A stretch of 64,000 nucleotides of DNA from CALBPI01 sp039027435. GTDB lineage: Bacteria > Pseudomonadota > Gammaproteobacteria > Steroidobacterales > Woeseiaceae. Both the position numbers and the translations under genes were made by a program. The notes under the pieces are model-generated. The model did not search any database. It was not told where the DNA came from and saw only the letters and a list, made by a program, of their open reading frames with translations. Location: NCBI GenBank assembly GCA_039027435.1, contig JBCCKF010000010.1, positions 62,001 to 126,000 on the forward strand, read 5' to 3'. Below, one piece after another: positions 52,146-61,468 of the stretch. Position 1 is the stretch's first letter; each line of letters opens with the position of its first letter.

Positions 52146-53837
52146 TCACTGTTGCACGACGTAGTCAGGGGAAATAAGAAACAGCCAGAGCGCTGTCTGA
52201 AACTTGAACTGATCGTCGTCGATTGGATCGAGCGTCGCCAACCATTCAGTACGCACTGCGGCACTGAGCTGACCTGCCATCAACAGGCTATCGAGCTGGT
52301 CGATGAGAGCTTCGGTGTCCTCCGCTATTTCAACCCAGCGCGTGAAGTCCAGTGACGCCGGTGCGAAACCATCCGGTGTTTCTCCAGGGAAGTCAGCGAA
52401 TACGATTGCGTCAATCAAGTTCGGCCAACCGATAATTGTGCTCGCGTTGGTGATTTGAAATTCAGGGGCCACCAGGTTCGCGTCCGCGATCGGACCCGCT
52501 GGACTATGATCCGGCAAGTAGAAGTTGAACACGCTTGGTGCCGACAAGGGATGCTGGCGCAGAATGGCCTCTGCGAAGAAACCGGTCATACCGATCAGAG
52601 GGTCGGCACTGGACACATTGAACTGCCGCAAGAGACTCACGTAGCGAACAAGAGGCTCCTGCAACTTGCCTTTGGCGCTCGCCGCATCGGGTGCTGCCCG
52701 CGCCTCGGGGTCCAACAGTACCGCTCGGACCACCGCCTTCATGTCGCCACGAACACCGAAGCCGTTGTCGTTAAACGTTGTAGCCACCCGCTCAATGTAG
52801 GCGGGTGATGGATTGGACGTTACAAGGCGCTGGATTAGTTGCCTGCCGATAAATGGTCCGACGTTGGGATGATTGAACAGATTATCGATAGCCATCTCGA
52901 GATCCTGACTACCGGACTGGCCTGCCGGTACAACGAAGCCGTTCAACAGCCGCTTTTCTCCCGGCTCATGCGCTGCATCAAACATCTGCATGGGCACCGA
53001 GAAGTTAGGTTCGGCGATATTGCCGAAGAACGCGCCAGGTCCACCAAAGGACAAACCTGTAAATACTTTCGCAAACTCACGAATGTCATCGTTGTCGTAG
53101 CTTGGTACCGGCTGCCCATTGCTGCCGATCTGCACACTGCCATCGACGTTCAATTCGAATAGCCCAATCGAGAACAACTGCATCACTTCGCGAGCGTAGT
53201 TTTCGTCCGGAAATATGTTTCTGATCGGGTCTGAGGCGCGATTGTTCAGGTGGCTAAGGTAGAGCCCCATCGCTGGACTCAGTGTCACTTCGCGCAACAA
53301 ATCCCGGAAGTTTCCAAACGCGTTCTCAAGCAGAACGTCGTAGTAGGTGTTGAGCGCGTAGGGGTAGACCTCCAGCGTATCGACATTGTCCGAGACAACA
53401 AAAATCTGACTAAGCGCATACGCAACCCTCTGACGTACCGTGTCCCGTGCGGTCAGCGTGTTGTGCCACCACCCGATTCGGCGAGCGAAGATCAAATACT
53501 CGATATCGTTCTCAAAGGCGTCAAATTCGCCCGCTGCCCGGCGCGCAAGAATGCTTTCCATGGTGCCGCGGTGGAATGTTGGCGGCAGTTCGAGCTGCTG
53601 ATCGAGCCACGCTTCTGCCCCTAGCCGAGTGGCAGATTCGAGCGCTGTGTAATCGAGACCAAATGACGCAGCGCGCACCGTTTGACTGGTTGCATCAATT
53701 TGCGCCTTGCTGATAGGGGCCGGCCCAGGCGGTGGCACGCCGACGTTCGGCGGTGCGCTGCCGCCACCACCACCGCACGCAGCAAGACTCAAACTCAGGC
53801 AGATCAGTCCGCCTCTGATGGTTGTAGTCACTCTCAT
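52146..53837 (-). CDS. DUF1800 family lipoprotein
   Basis: 563 residues. Lipoprotein signal with lipobox LAAC followed by a glycine run, then a proline-rich linker. The body has AEAWLDQQLELPPTFH, RQRVAYALSQIFVVSD, DENYAREVMQLFSIGLFELN and REFAKVFTGLSF, typical of DUF1800. ATG 53837 with GGAG 7 bases upstream is preferred to GTG 53843. Lies 10 bases upstream of its DUF1501 partner. The pair is exported by two routes (Sec/Lol and Tat). Function unknown. Confidence 0.9.
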   Translation of the reverse strand: MRVTTTIRGGLICLSLSLAACGGGGGSAPPNVGVPPPGPAPISKAQIDATSQTVRAASFGLDYTALESATRLGAEAWLDQQLELPPTFHRGTMESILARRAAGEFDAFENDIEYLIFARRIGWWHNTLTARDTVRQRVAYALSQIFVVSDNVDTLEVYPYALNTYYDVLLENAFGNFRDLLREVTLSPAMGLYLSHLNNRASDPIRNIFPDENYAREVMQLFSIGLFELNVDGSVQIGSNGQPVPSYDNDDIREFAKVFTGLSFGGPGAFFGNIAEPNFSVPMQMFDAAHEPGEKRLLNGFVVPAGQSGSQDLEMAIDNLFNHPNVGPFIGRQLIQRLVTSNPSPAYIERVATTFNDNGFGVRGDMKAVVRAVLLDPEARAAPDAASAKGKLQEPLVRYVSLLRQFNVSSADPLIGMTGFFAEAILRQHPLSAPSVFNFYLPDHSPAGPIADANLVAPEFQITNASTIIGWPNLIDAIVFADFPGETPDGFAPASLDFTRWVEIAEDTEALIDQLDSLLMAGQLSAAVRTEWLATLDPIDDDQFKFQTALWLFLISPDYVVQQ

Positions 53838-53923
53838 CACCACACTCCCTCCAGTCCGAAACAGGACTGTATAAGGGTTAGTGCCATGAGGGCCGTGACG
53901 GTTTAGCCGAATTTCAAAAAAAT

Positions 53924-54748
53924 CTACTGAACGCCGGATTCTTTGTTTTGCGCGGCGCTGCGAAAGGGCTGCGTCAGTAGGGCCGGGAGCCGATGTTCGT
54001 TGGGTTCTCGGAAATACTCGAGACCAATGGTCATCGACTGGTGTGATTTTTCCGGCTGAGACTTGTAGCTTCGAAACAGGTAATCCCAGAGTGTGAGACA
54101 GAAGCCGTAATTCATATCGGTTTCGCGTTGATCGGCCGAATGATGTACCCGGTGAAAGTCGGGTGTAACGAGCAAACGGCGGAGTCTGCGATCAACCGCA
54201 GGTGATAATGAGATGTTTGCATGATTGAACATGGCGCTGACGTTCAGCACGATCTCGAAGATGACGACAGCAAGCGCATTAGCGCCTAACGCTGCGATGA
54301 TCACCATTTTGTAACCGAGAGAGAGCGCGATTTCCAACGGGTGGAAACGTATCGCCGTCGTCACATCGAACTCAGTGTCCGCATGATGCACCCTGTGCAG
54401 GCGCCATAGCATCGGTATGGCGTGCATCCATCGATGTTGCCAATAAATCGCCAAATCGAGCGCGACAACTGCGAGGGGTATCGCGAGCCAGCGGGAGAGC
54501 GTCACAGTATTGAAAAGGCCTATACCATTGGTCTCGCACCAAACCGCGAAAGCCACCGGGAGCACCGGTATCAGCAAACGCACTAGCATGGCGCCGGAAA
54601 GAAATAAGCCGAAGTTGCCAGTCCAACGTCTCTTGCGATCGGTGACATCACGGCGGGGTCTGAGTGCTTCCCACAGTGCAAACGCAACAATCGCGACGAG
54701 AAACGCGACCAGCCGAATACGATCTGCTTGTGCAATCCAGTCAATCAT
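53924..54748 (-). CDS. Fatty acid hydroxylase / sterol desaturase family membrane protein
   Basis: 274 residues with four or so membrane segments. Histidine clusters for a di-iron site: HRWMH, HRVHHAD, FNHANIS and DFHRVHHSADQ. Acts on membrane lipids using oxygen in known members. ATG 54748 is chosen over the longer frame that overlaps modC. Follows modC by 13 bases; a functional link with molybdate uptake is not evident. Confidence 0.88.
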   Translation of the reverse strand: MIDWIAQADRIRLVAFLVAIVAFALWEALRPRRDVTDRKRRWTGNFGLFLSGAMLVRLLIPVLPVAFAVWCETNGIGLFNTVTLSRWLAIPLAVVALDLAIYWQHRWMHAIPMLWRLHRVHHADTEFDVTTAIRFHPLEIALSLGYKMVIIAALGANALAVVIFEIVLNVSAMFNHANISLSPAVDRRLRRLLVTPDFHRVHHSADQRETDMNYGFCLTLWDYLFRSYKSQPEKSHQSMTIGLEYFREPNEHRLPALLTQPFRSAAQNKESGVQ

Positions 54749-54761
54749 TGGCAACCCGGTG

Positions 54762-55826
54762 TCACAAATAGGCGGTGATCGCAGCAGCCTTGATCTGTGC
54801 ATGGCACTTGGCGCCGACCCGCAACCCAAGTTTACGCGATGCGTCGTTGGTGATTCGAGCGAACAGCCTTGTACCAAACGCGTCTAACTCAATTAGCGAA
54901 AACGGCGTTTCGTCAAAGATCGATTGTCCGCTAACCGTCACAGGGATGGTGTTCATGATACTGGATTGGTGCTCAGGCATTTCCGTCAGGCTGACGTCAT
55001 CTGCACGAACTCGAACACTGACCGCACTGCCACGGGGTGCTTTCGTCGCCATCTGAATCCTGAGTTCATCTCTTGCAGCAATCGCCAGCCCATCCGCGTT
55101 CTCAACGACCTGAAGATCACCGATGACCACACCGAGCTCGCGCCCCAACGCGCTCGTAGGCGACGCATTCGCGAATACCGAAGCCGATGATCCGCTCATG
55201 GCAATGGCCCCTGCATCCATGATCACTAGATGGTCAGCGAGCAATGCTTGCTCATACGCAGAGTGGCTCACGAAGATGCAGGTGATTCCGGTGCGTTTGA
55301 GCTGCATCAATACCTGCAATAACGCCTGACGAGCTTCGTCATCCAACCCGGTCAAAGGTTCGTCCAGCAGCAATACGTCGGGCTGCGCCGCGACCGCACG
55401 TGCGATGGCGACGCGTTGTTGCTCACCTCCCGAGAGCGTGGACGCGCGTTGATCACGCAGCTGTACAAGTCCGAAGTCCTGCAGGATTGAATCGAGCAAC
55501 CCCGCCTTTGCGTTGCGGTTAAAGCGAATCGCAAACTCGAGATTGCCGGCGACCGTGCGGTGCGGCAGGAGTCCTGGAGACTGCAACACCATTGCAGCGC
55601 GTCTCTGGTGCGGAGCCAGGAAGCGGCGATCGTCCTGCCAAACATCATCGTTAATCTGCACGGTCCCCGGCACACGAATCAGGCCGGATATGGCCCTGAG
55701 AAACGTGCTCTTCCCACTGCCAGAAGGTCCGTAAACGCCAATGCAAACGCCGCTTGGCAGTACCTCGGATACAGACAGCTGCGCCATACCTGACGCCTGC
55801 TGTTGCAGGTTTACCCGGATCGTCAC
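54762..55826 (-). CDS. modC: Molybdate ABC transporter ATP-binding protein
   Basis: 354 residues. ABC domain with Walker A GVYGPSGSGKSTFLRAISG, signature TLSGGEQQRVAIARAV and Walker B VLLLDEPLTGLDDEARQ. C-terminal Mop (molybdate-binding) domain, about 290-354. GTG 55826 overlapping the modB stop (GTGA) gives the right N-terminus. No ModE regulator gene is nearby, and I see no clear ModE operator. Confidence 0.93.
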   Translation of the reverse strand: MTIRVNLQQQASGMAQLSVSEVLPSGVCIGVYGPSGSGKSTFLRAISGLIRVPGTVQINDDVWQDDRRFLAPHQRRAAMVLQSPGLLPHRTVAGNLEFAIRFNRNAKAGLLDSILQDFGLVQLRDQRASTLSGGEQQRVAIARAVAAQPDVLLLDEPLTGLDDEARQALLQVLMQLKRTGITCIFVSHSAYEQALLADHLVIMDAGAIAMSGSSASVFANASPTSALGRELGVVIGDLQVVENADGLAIAARDELRIQMATKAPRGSAVSVRVRADDVSLTEMPEHQSSIMNTIPVTVSGQSIFDETPFSLIELDAFGTRLFARITNDASRKLGLRVGAKCHAQIKAAAITAYL

Positions 55827-56515
55827 GCGCTTTTGGATCCTGATTGAGTGAAAACGCTTCCACCCCAAACACGGTAGACCAACGTCAGGATCACGAGTGA
55901 GAAAACCACGAGTATCAGGGAGAGCTGATGCGCACCCGCATAATCCAACGCTTCAACATGATCGTAGATCTGCACAGAGGCCACTCTTGTTTCACCCGGG
56001 ATATTCCCGCCAATCATCAACACAACACCGAACTCTCCTACGGTATGCGCGAAGCCCAGCACGCCTGCAGCGACGACTGCACGTTGACTCATGGGAATGG
56101 CGACACGCAGCAATAGTGACTTAGGGTCAGCGCCGAGGCTGGACGACGCATCAAGCACGGATTGCGGCACAGCGGCGAAACCTGCCTGCAGTGGCTGGAC
56201 GACAAAAGGCAACGAGTAAATGACGCTTCCCAAAACCAGACCAGGAAAGCTGAATGCGAGCGGTGCGAGACCAGCGGTTGAAGTTAGTGCCCCCAACGGG
56301 CCAGACGGGCCCATCGCCAGCAACAAATAAAATCCGATCACCGTCGGCGGCAGGACCAACGGTAAGGCGATCAGTACATTGAAGGCTGTGGCTGCGATGG
56401 ATTGAGAACGCACCAACCACCAGGACAAAGGCAGCCCGATGATCAACAAAATAATCGTCGTGCTTGTGGCTAACTTAACCGTGAGCCAAAGGGCTTGGAG
56501 ATCCTCCGGACTCAT
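55823..56515 (-). CDS. modB: Molybdate ABC transporter permease
   Basis: 230 residues with five to six membrane segments. It begins MSPEDLQALWLTVKLATSTT and carries ALPLVLPPTVIGFYLL and the coupling loop LGADPKSLLLRVAIPMSQRA plus GFAHTVGEFGVVLMIGGNIPG, typical of ModB. The ATG overlaps the modA stop (ATGA). Confidence 0.95.
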   Translation of the reverse strand: MSPEDLQALWLTVKLATSTTIILLIIGLPLSWWLVRSQSIAATAFNVLIALPLVLPPTVIGFYLLLAMGPSGPLGALTSTAGLAPLAFSFPGLVLGSVIYSLPFVVQPLQAGFAAVPQSVLDASSSLGADPKSLLLRVAIPMSQRAVVAAGVLGFAHTVGEFGVVLMIGGNIPGETRVASVQIYDHVEALDYAGAHQLSLILVVFSLVILTLVYRVWGGSVFTQSGSKSA

Positions 56516-57249
56516 TCTGACTCTTGCCCTGTCACGTACCCACTAAGCTCGATAACTGCTGCAGCCTCGGTTGATCGAAGGAAACGAGCGAAACCGGATG
56601 ATGCTGCACAGGCAGGGGACCGGAGTAGTGCGGCCTTCTGGCGAATCGACGGGTATTGATCATCGGGCAAAGTCACATATTCATTAACAGGGATGCCTTC
56701 TGAGATCAGCTGGGAGAGTGCGACCAAGCCAGCATCCGCATTGCCGGTCTTTACAAAGTGAAAGGCTTGGGCGACGTTTGCACCGACGACCGTTCTGACA
56801 GATTTATCCGAACCCCAGTGTGCCTCTATCCACGATGCCGCGGCCGCCCCATAGGGCGCATGCTTCGGATTTGCTATAGAAATGGTCTCTATTGGATCGT
56901 TTGATTCGAGGACAGCCGTCGCATTACGGCCAGGCGTCCACAACGACATACGCCCGATGGCATAGGTCCACGACGCTCCGAAGGTACGACCTCGATTCTC
57001 GAGTCGCTCAACCTTCTCGGCATCTGCCGAAAAGAAAAAATCAAAGGGTGCGCCGCGGAGAATCTGACTAAATAAAGTACCTGATGCTCCTGAAATTATT
57101 TGAAATTCTGTATTGGCCTCATCTTCATAAGCGGTGACCAGTCTCTCCAGAGTTGCCCTGAAATTACTCGCCACCGCCAACCGGACAGTGCAAGCAGCAC
57201 TCAGGTTCGGTAACGCAAACAGACTGAGGAAGAACAGCAAGGTACGCAC
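56512..57249 (-). CDS. modA: Molybdate ABC transporter substrate-binding protein
   Basis: 245 residues with a signal peptide ending NLSAA. Mature N-terminus TVRLAVASNFRATLERL, ISGASGTLFSQILRGAPFD and FSADAEKVERLENRG are typical ModA segments that hold molybdate or tungstate in the periplasm. Starts with GTG at 57249; no good ribosome site is seen before it. Divergent from the NhaR-like gene by 152 bases, where I see no clear operator. Confidence 0.93.
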   Translation of the reverse strand: MRTLLFFLSLFALPNLSAACTVRLAVASNFRATLERLVTAYEDEANTEFQIISGASGTLFSQILRGAPFDFFFSADAEKVERLENRGRTFGASWTYAIGRMSLWTPGRNATAVLESNDPIETISIANPKHAPYGAAAASWIEAHWGSDKSVRTVVGANVAQAFHFVKTGNADAGLVALSQLISEGIPVNEYVTLPDDQYPSIRQKAALLRSPACAASSGFARFLRSTEAAAVIELSGYVTGQESE

Positions 57250-57401
57250 AACATGATGGTCTCATAGTGGTCTAGGGCTGACCATGACATCGGAAAATCC
57301 GAATCGTGGACAAGTTTTATTCGAATTCGCTCAAATTCAGTGTTTTTCGATGAATCACGTGTAGTACCCTCGAATTTTCCGGTGTAAGCGGAGCGCTAAC
57401 G

Positions 57402-58331
57402 ATGAGGCATCTCAACTACAGCCATCTGCAGTATTTCTGGGCAGTGGCACGCGAAGGGAGCATGGCAGCAGCAGCTGAGGCCATGCACATCACCCCTCAG
57501 ACAATTAGTGGGCAACTCAGGATGCTCGAGGAGGCCATGGGTCGCCAGTTATTCAATCGTGTCGGACGTCGATTGGAACTGACTGACTTCGGCGAAATGG
57601 TCTACGAGTACGCCGATGAGATCTTCACTCTAGGCGCTGAGCTCGCCAACGTCGTACATGGAGAAGCGCAGGGCGGTGCCTTGACGTTCAAGGTCGGTAT
57701 GGTCAGCTCCATGCCAAAACTGATTGCGGAGCGAATTCTCGCACCGGCCTTCGAGGTTGCCGAACCCATTCGATTAAAGTGTTATGAAGCGACACTGGGC
57801 GAGCTACTCGGCGATCTTGCAACGCACAAGCTCGATATCGTGCTGTCGGATCAGCCGCTGCCCCAGGGGCTGAGCTTACGGGCGTACAATCACCGACTCG
57901 GTGAGAGTGGCCTGTCGTTTTTTGCATCAGAGGCCATCGCGGAGTCCGCCAAGGTTGGGTTCCCGGATTGCCTCGCGGAGCTGCCGTTCCTCCTACCAAC
58001 ACCGGCCACTGCGCTTCGCCGTCGCATCGACGATTGGTTCGACAATATGGATGTCGTGCCCAACATTGTTGGTGAAATCGCAGACAGTGCACTCATGAAA
58101 GCGCTTGGCGAGGCGGGTGTCGGTGTATTTCTCGGGCCCTCGGCGATCGAGAATGAGATCTGCAAAATGTATCGGACAACGGTAATTGGCAGGACAGAGT
58201 CGCTGACGGAGAGTTATTATGCGATCTCTCCCGAACGAAAACTCAAACACCCGGCCGTTGTGAAGATTACAGAGCAAGCGAGAATCGATCTGTTTGCCGA
58301 GTCGAACTGGCCGGCAGCGGAAGCTTCATGA
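57402..58331 (+). CDS. nhaR: NhaR-like LysR-family transcriptional activator
   Basis: 309 residues. N-terminal winged helix-turn-helix: MRHLNYSHLQYFWAVAREGS, AAAAEAMHITPQTISGQLRM. This opening, with NYSHLQYFW and the ITPQTISGQ helix, is closer to NhaR than to other LysR proteins. The effector domain follows. In E. coli NhaR activates the sodium/proton antiporter gene nhaA, absent here. The stop overlaps the start of the DUF1295 gene (ATGA), and it is divergent from modABC. Confidence 0.85.
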   Translation: MRHLNYSHLQYFWAVAREGSMAAAAEAMHITPQTISGQLRMLEEAMGRQLFNRVGRRLELTDFGEMVYEYADEIFTLGAELANVVHGEAQGGALTFKVGMVSSMPKLIAERILAPAFEVAEPIRLKCYEATLGELLGDLATHKLDIVLSDQPLPQGLSLRAYNHRLGESGLSFFASEAIAESAKVGFPDCLAELPFLLPTPATALRRRIDDWFDNMDVVPNIVGEIADSALMKALGEAGVGVFLGPSAIENEICKMYRTTVIGRTESLTESYYAISPERKLKHPAVVKITEQARIDLFAESNWPAAEAS

Positions 58332-59215
58332 CCGAAACCAAGACAGAAGAGACTCGCAGCAACTCACAAATCCTGATCGCTATCATCATTGCCATTACCC
58401 TGGGTGCTTTGGTCGCTCTGGGCGGCAGCCAGGGCAGTGCGACCCATAACGGACTGCCCGTTTTCGCAATCTGTGCTGCTTTGGCCTATGCCATTAACTG
58501 GCTGGTTTTCGTCCCAAGCTCAATCGCGAAGACGGAGAAGTTTTACGACCTGACCGGTGGCTTGAGCTATATCAGCGTCATTCTCGTGGCGGTTAGCTTA
58601 TCTCCAGAAATGGACCCACGTGCTCGGGTGGCTTCAACGTTCGTGGTGATTTGGTCGTCACGGCTCGCATCTTTCTTGTTCCGTCGCATATCGAAAGATG
58701 GAAAAGACGGTCGTTTCGATGACATCAAGACCCGACCGCTAAGATTTTTGATGGCGTGGACCTTACAAGGTCTGTGGGTTGTGCTGACCGTTGCGGCGGC
58801 GCTCGCCATTATCACGAGCACTAACACCAAACCGCTTGGCATCGTTGGTTACTTTGGCATCGCGGTTTGGCTGATCGGATTCATCATAGAGGTGGTCTCC
58901 GATCGCCAGAAGTCACGCTTCCGCGAGAATCCAAAGAATGCAGGCAAGTTTATCGACGTTGGCCTGTGGTCGAAGTCTCGACACCCGAACTATTTCGGAG
59001 AGATCGTGCTGTGGGTCGGTATCGCAATACTCGCGTTCCCGATTCTGGAAGGATGGCAATACGTCACTCTGATTTCGCCCGTCTTCGTGACTTTCCTGCT
59101 GACTAAAGTGAGCGGGATCCCGCTGCTGGAGCAACGTTCTGACGAGAAGTGGGGCGGCCAGGAAGACTACGAAGCCTACAAGGCTCGCACTCCCGTATTG
59201 ATCCCCAAGCTCTAG
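58328..59215 (+). CDS. DUF1295 family membrane protein (steroid-reductase/ICMT fold)
   Basis: 295 residues with about seven membrane segments. The C-terminal half has KSRFRENPKNAGKFIDVGLW, SRHPNYFGEIVLWVGIAI and LLEQRSDEKWGGQEDYEAYK, the cofactor-binding region of the DUF1295/5-alpha-reductase/isoprenylcysteine methyltransferase group. The reaction cannot be told. Translationally coupled to the NhaR-like gene (ATGA), so the regulator may control it. Converges with the aldehyde dehydrogenase gene. Confidence 0.85.
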   Translation: MTETKTEETRSNSQILIAIIIAITLGALVALGGSQGSATHNGLPVFAICAALAYAINWLVFVPSSIAKTEKFYDLTGGLSYISVILVAVSLSPEMDPRARVASTFVVIWSSRLASFLFRRISKDGKDGRFDDIKTRPLRFLMAWTLQGLWVVLTVAAALAIITSTNTKPLGIVGYFGIAVWLIGFIIEVVSDRQKSRFRENPKNAGKFIDVGLWSKSRHPNYFGEIVLWVGIAILAFPILEGWQYVTLISPVFVTFLLTKVSGIPLLEQRSDEKWGGQEDYEAYKARTPVLIPKL

Positions 59216-59218
59216 GGG

Positions 59219-60592
59219 TCAGGAGACCCAACAAGTCTTCAGGTTCATAAATTCATACATGCCGATATCGGCGAGTTCGCGCCCGTAACCTGAGGCCTTG
59301 ATCCCGCCAAACGGAATTCTCGGGTCGGAGGCTGTAATGGTATTGATGAAGGTTGCCCCCGCATCGATGGCACTGAACGCGTGCTCAATCTCTTGCGCGT
59401 CCTGGCTGAACAGGACCGACCCGAGCCCGTAGCGACTGCGATTGGCAAGACTGATCGCGTCTTCGAATGTGGCGACGCGGAAGACAGAGGCGACGGGACC
59501 AAACACTTCGTCCCCAGCTGCAGGTGCATCAAGTGGCACATCCTCGAGAATGGCCGGTGCGCAGAAAAATCCTTGCTCGGGTATGGAGACACCCGTCGAT
59601 CGCAACCGCGCTCCCGCTGAAACCGTTTCGCTGACCTGCTGGTTGACAGAATCGAGGATTGCCTGCGTTGCCAGTGGGCCGAGCGTCGTCGCAGGGTCGG
59701 TAGGATCGCCAACCACGTGTTTTGAAAACCCTTCTATCAGCTTGCCGACAAACTCGTCGTATACCGCTTCGTGCACGATCATGCGTTTTGCCGCGATGCA
59801 TGACTGCCCGCTATTTTGAAGTCGCCCACGACACGCTGCCTCGACAGCAGCGTCCAAATCGGCGCTCGGCATCACGATGAAAGCGTCGGAACCTCCTAGT
59901 TCGAGCACTACCTTTTTCAGATGCGTGCCTGCCGTACCGGCCACTGCCGCGCCGGCGCGTTCCGAACCGGTCAGGGTTGCAGCAGCAACACGCTCGTCAG
60001 CAAGAAGGCGCTGCGTCTGATCGACATCAATCAGCAATGACTGAAATAGCGCTGCAGGAACGCCGGCATCAATTAAGAGTTGTTCTATGGCGAGACTGCA
60101 CTCAAAGGTATTTGGTGCATGCTTCAGCAAGACGACGTTGCCTGCGACCAACGCAGGTGCAGCGAAGCGAAAAACTTGCCAGAAGGGGAAATTCCATGGC
60201 ATTACCGCCAGAATGACGCCCAGCGGCAGGGGTCTGACGAAACTGCGACTTGCGGTTGTTGAAACAGGTTGGTCCTGCAAGAATCTTTCTGCATTCTGGG
60301 CGTAGAACTCACAAACCCACGCACACTTTTCGATCTCTCCTTCGGCCGCCGCCAATGGCTTGCCCATCTCATCCGTCATGATGGCGGCTAAGGTAGTGCG
60401 GCGCTCGCGAAGCAGCCGCGCTGCATTTTGCAGCCAGCTAAGGCGATCTGATAATGGGGTTTTTCGCGCTTGGGCCGTCGCGGCATGGGCCAATGCCAGT
60501 CGCTGTTCCAGTGCAGCATCATCCAGTAGTGAGAATACTGCCCTCGGCAAACCAGTGGCTGGGTTCAGGGTCTCGATCGTGCGTTTTGTCAT
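59219..60592 (-). CDS. Aldehyde dehydrogenase, succinate-semialdehyde dehydrogenase-like
   Basis: 457 residues, the short form like Sad/YneI. Motifs: VMPWNFPFWQVFRFAAPALV, GSERAGAAVAGTAG, catalytic Glu in VLELGGSDAFIV, catalytic Cys in NSGQSCIAAKRM, and the C-terminal DPRIPFGGIKASGYGREL. NAD(P)-dependent oxidation of an aldehyde, probably succinate semialdehyde, to the acid. ATG 60592. Stands alone on its strand. Confidence 0.9.
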   Translation of the reverse strand: MTKRTIETLNPATGLPRAVFSLLDDAALEQRLALAHAATAQARKTPLSDRLSWLQNAARLLRERRTTLAAIMTDEMGKPLAAAEGEIEKCAWVCEFYAQNAERFLQDQPVSTTASRSFVRPLPLGVILAVMPWNFPFWQVFRFAAPALVAGNVVLLKHAPNTFECSLAIEQLLIDAGVPAALFQSLLIDVDQTQRLLADERVAAATLTGSERAGAAVAGTAGTHLKKVVLELGGSDAFIVMPSADLDAAVEAACRGRLQNSGQSCIAAKRMIVHEAVYDEFVGKLIEGFSKHVVGDPTDPATTLGPLATQAILDSVNQQVSETVSAGARLRSTGVSIPEQGFFCAPAILEDVPLDAPAAGDEVFGPVASVFRVATFEDAISLANRSRYGLGSVLFSQDAQEIEHAFSAIDAGATFINTITASDPRIPFGGIKASGYGRELADIGMYEFMNLKTCWVS

Positions 60593-60676
60593 AGCGTAAT
60601 CTTACACTGCGCACGCTCGCATCCGGCCACGTAAAACTCGCGAATCCATGAGTACTCATCCTCGGACGTTGATTCA

Positions 60677-61468
60677 ATGCCAAACAGCAGATCCCGACAG
60701 CAATATCCTTTGATCATCGCCATCACATTGGCTTTCGCCAGTGGATGCGGGGCTGAGGTCTCCGAAAGTACCGCGGCGACTCCCGCGCCATCCGAGCCCG
60801 AACAGCGCTACGAGCAGGGCGCTCCGAACTATGACGGCATTGGAAAGCGATACCTCGGTCGAGAGATCTCCCACGTGATGGGACATCGGGGGGCCGGATG
60901 GTTGGAACGACCGGAACGCGAGAGAACCGAACGCACTGATCTTCTCGTTGAACTACTGCCCATTGAGCCCGATAGCGTTGTCGCTGATATCGGCGCGGGG
61001 ACAGGCTACTTCAGCTTCCCGATGGCCCGTAAGGCGAGCGAAGGCCGAGTGATCGCTGTCGACATCCAGCAGGAGATGCTGGACATCATTAAAGCGCGAC
61101 AGGAAGAGGGCGCGCCTGCGAATGTTGATCTCTTACTCAGCACGGAATCCGACCCAAATCTACCTGCGAACAGCGTTGATCTGGTGCTGATCGTCGACGC
61201 CTACCATGAGTTCTCTTATCCGTTTGAGATGGGCATGGGCATCGTGGAAGGACTCAAACCCGGCGGATTACTTGCGCTTGTCGAATACCGTGGTGAAGAT
61301 CCCTCAGTACCTATTAAGCGATTGCACAAGATGACTGAAGCGCAAGCGAGGTTGGAAATGGATGCGATTGGTCTCGAATGGGTCGAAACGATCGACGCAC
61401 TCCCCCAACAACATCTCATGCTATTTCAGAAGCCGGCTGAGACTCAGGAGGCCTCACTGAACGATTGA
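60677..61468 (+). CDS. Methyltransferase-fold protein with lipoprotein-like signal
   Basis: 263 residues. The N-terminus is a signal sequence (YPLIIAITLAFASGCGAEV) ending in a plausible lipobox ASGC. The following class I methyltransferase fold has motif I ADIGAGTGYFSFPMA (about 105-119), VIAVDIQQEMLDII, and VDLVLIVDAYHEFSYP. An exported protein would lack S-adenosylmethionine, so either it stays inside, or it has another role. Homologous exported proteins are known but uncharacterised. Convergent with the GGDEF gene, with a 25-base overlap. Confidence 0.8.
   Translation: MPNSRSRQQYPLIIAITLAFASGCGAEVSESTAATPAPSEPEQRYEQGAPNYDGIGKRYLGREISHVMGHRGAGWLERPERERTERTDLLVELLPIEPDSVVADIGAGTGYFSFPMARKASEGRVIAVDIQQEMLDIIKARQEEGAPANVDLLLSTESDPNLPANSVDLVLIVDAYHEFSYPFEMGMGIVEGLKPGGLLALVEYRGEDPSVPIKRLHKMTEAQARLEMDAIGLEWVETIDALPQQHLMLFQKPAETQEASLND

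Noticed and set aside
57250..57401. ModE operator or NhaR site between modA and nhaR
   Set aside because: No TATATA-type paired half-sites; the short CGAATTCG palindrome is not enough to name a site.
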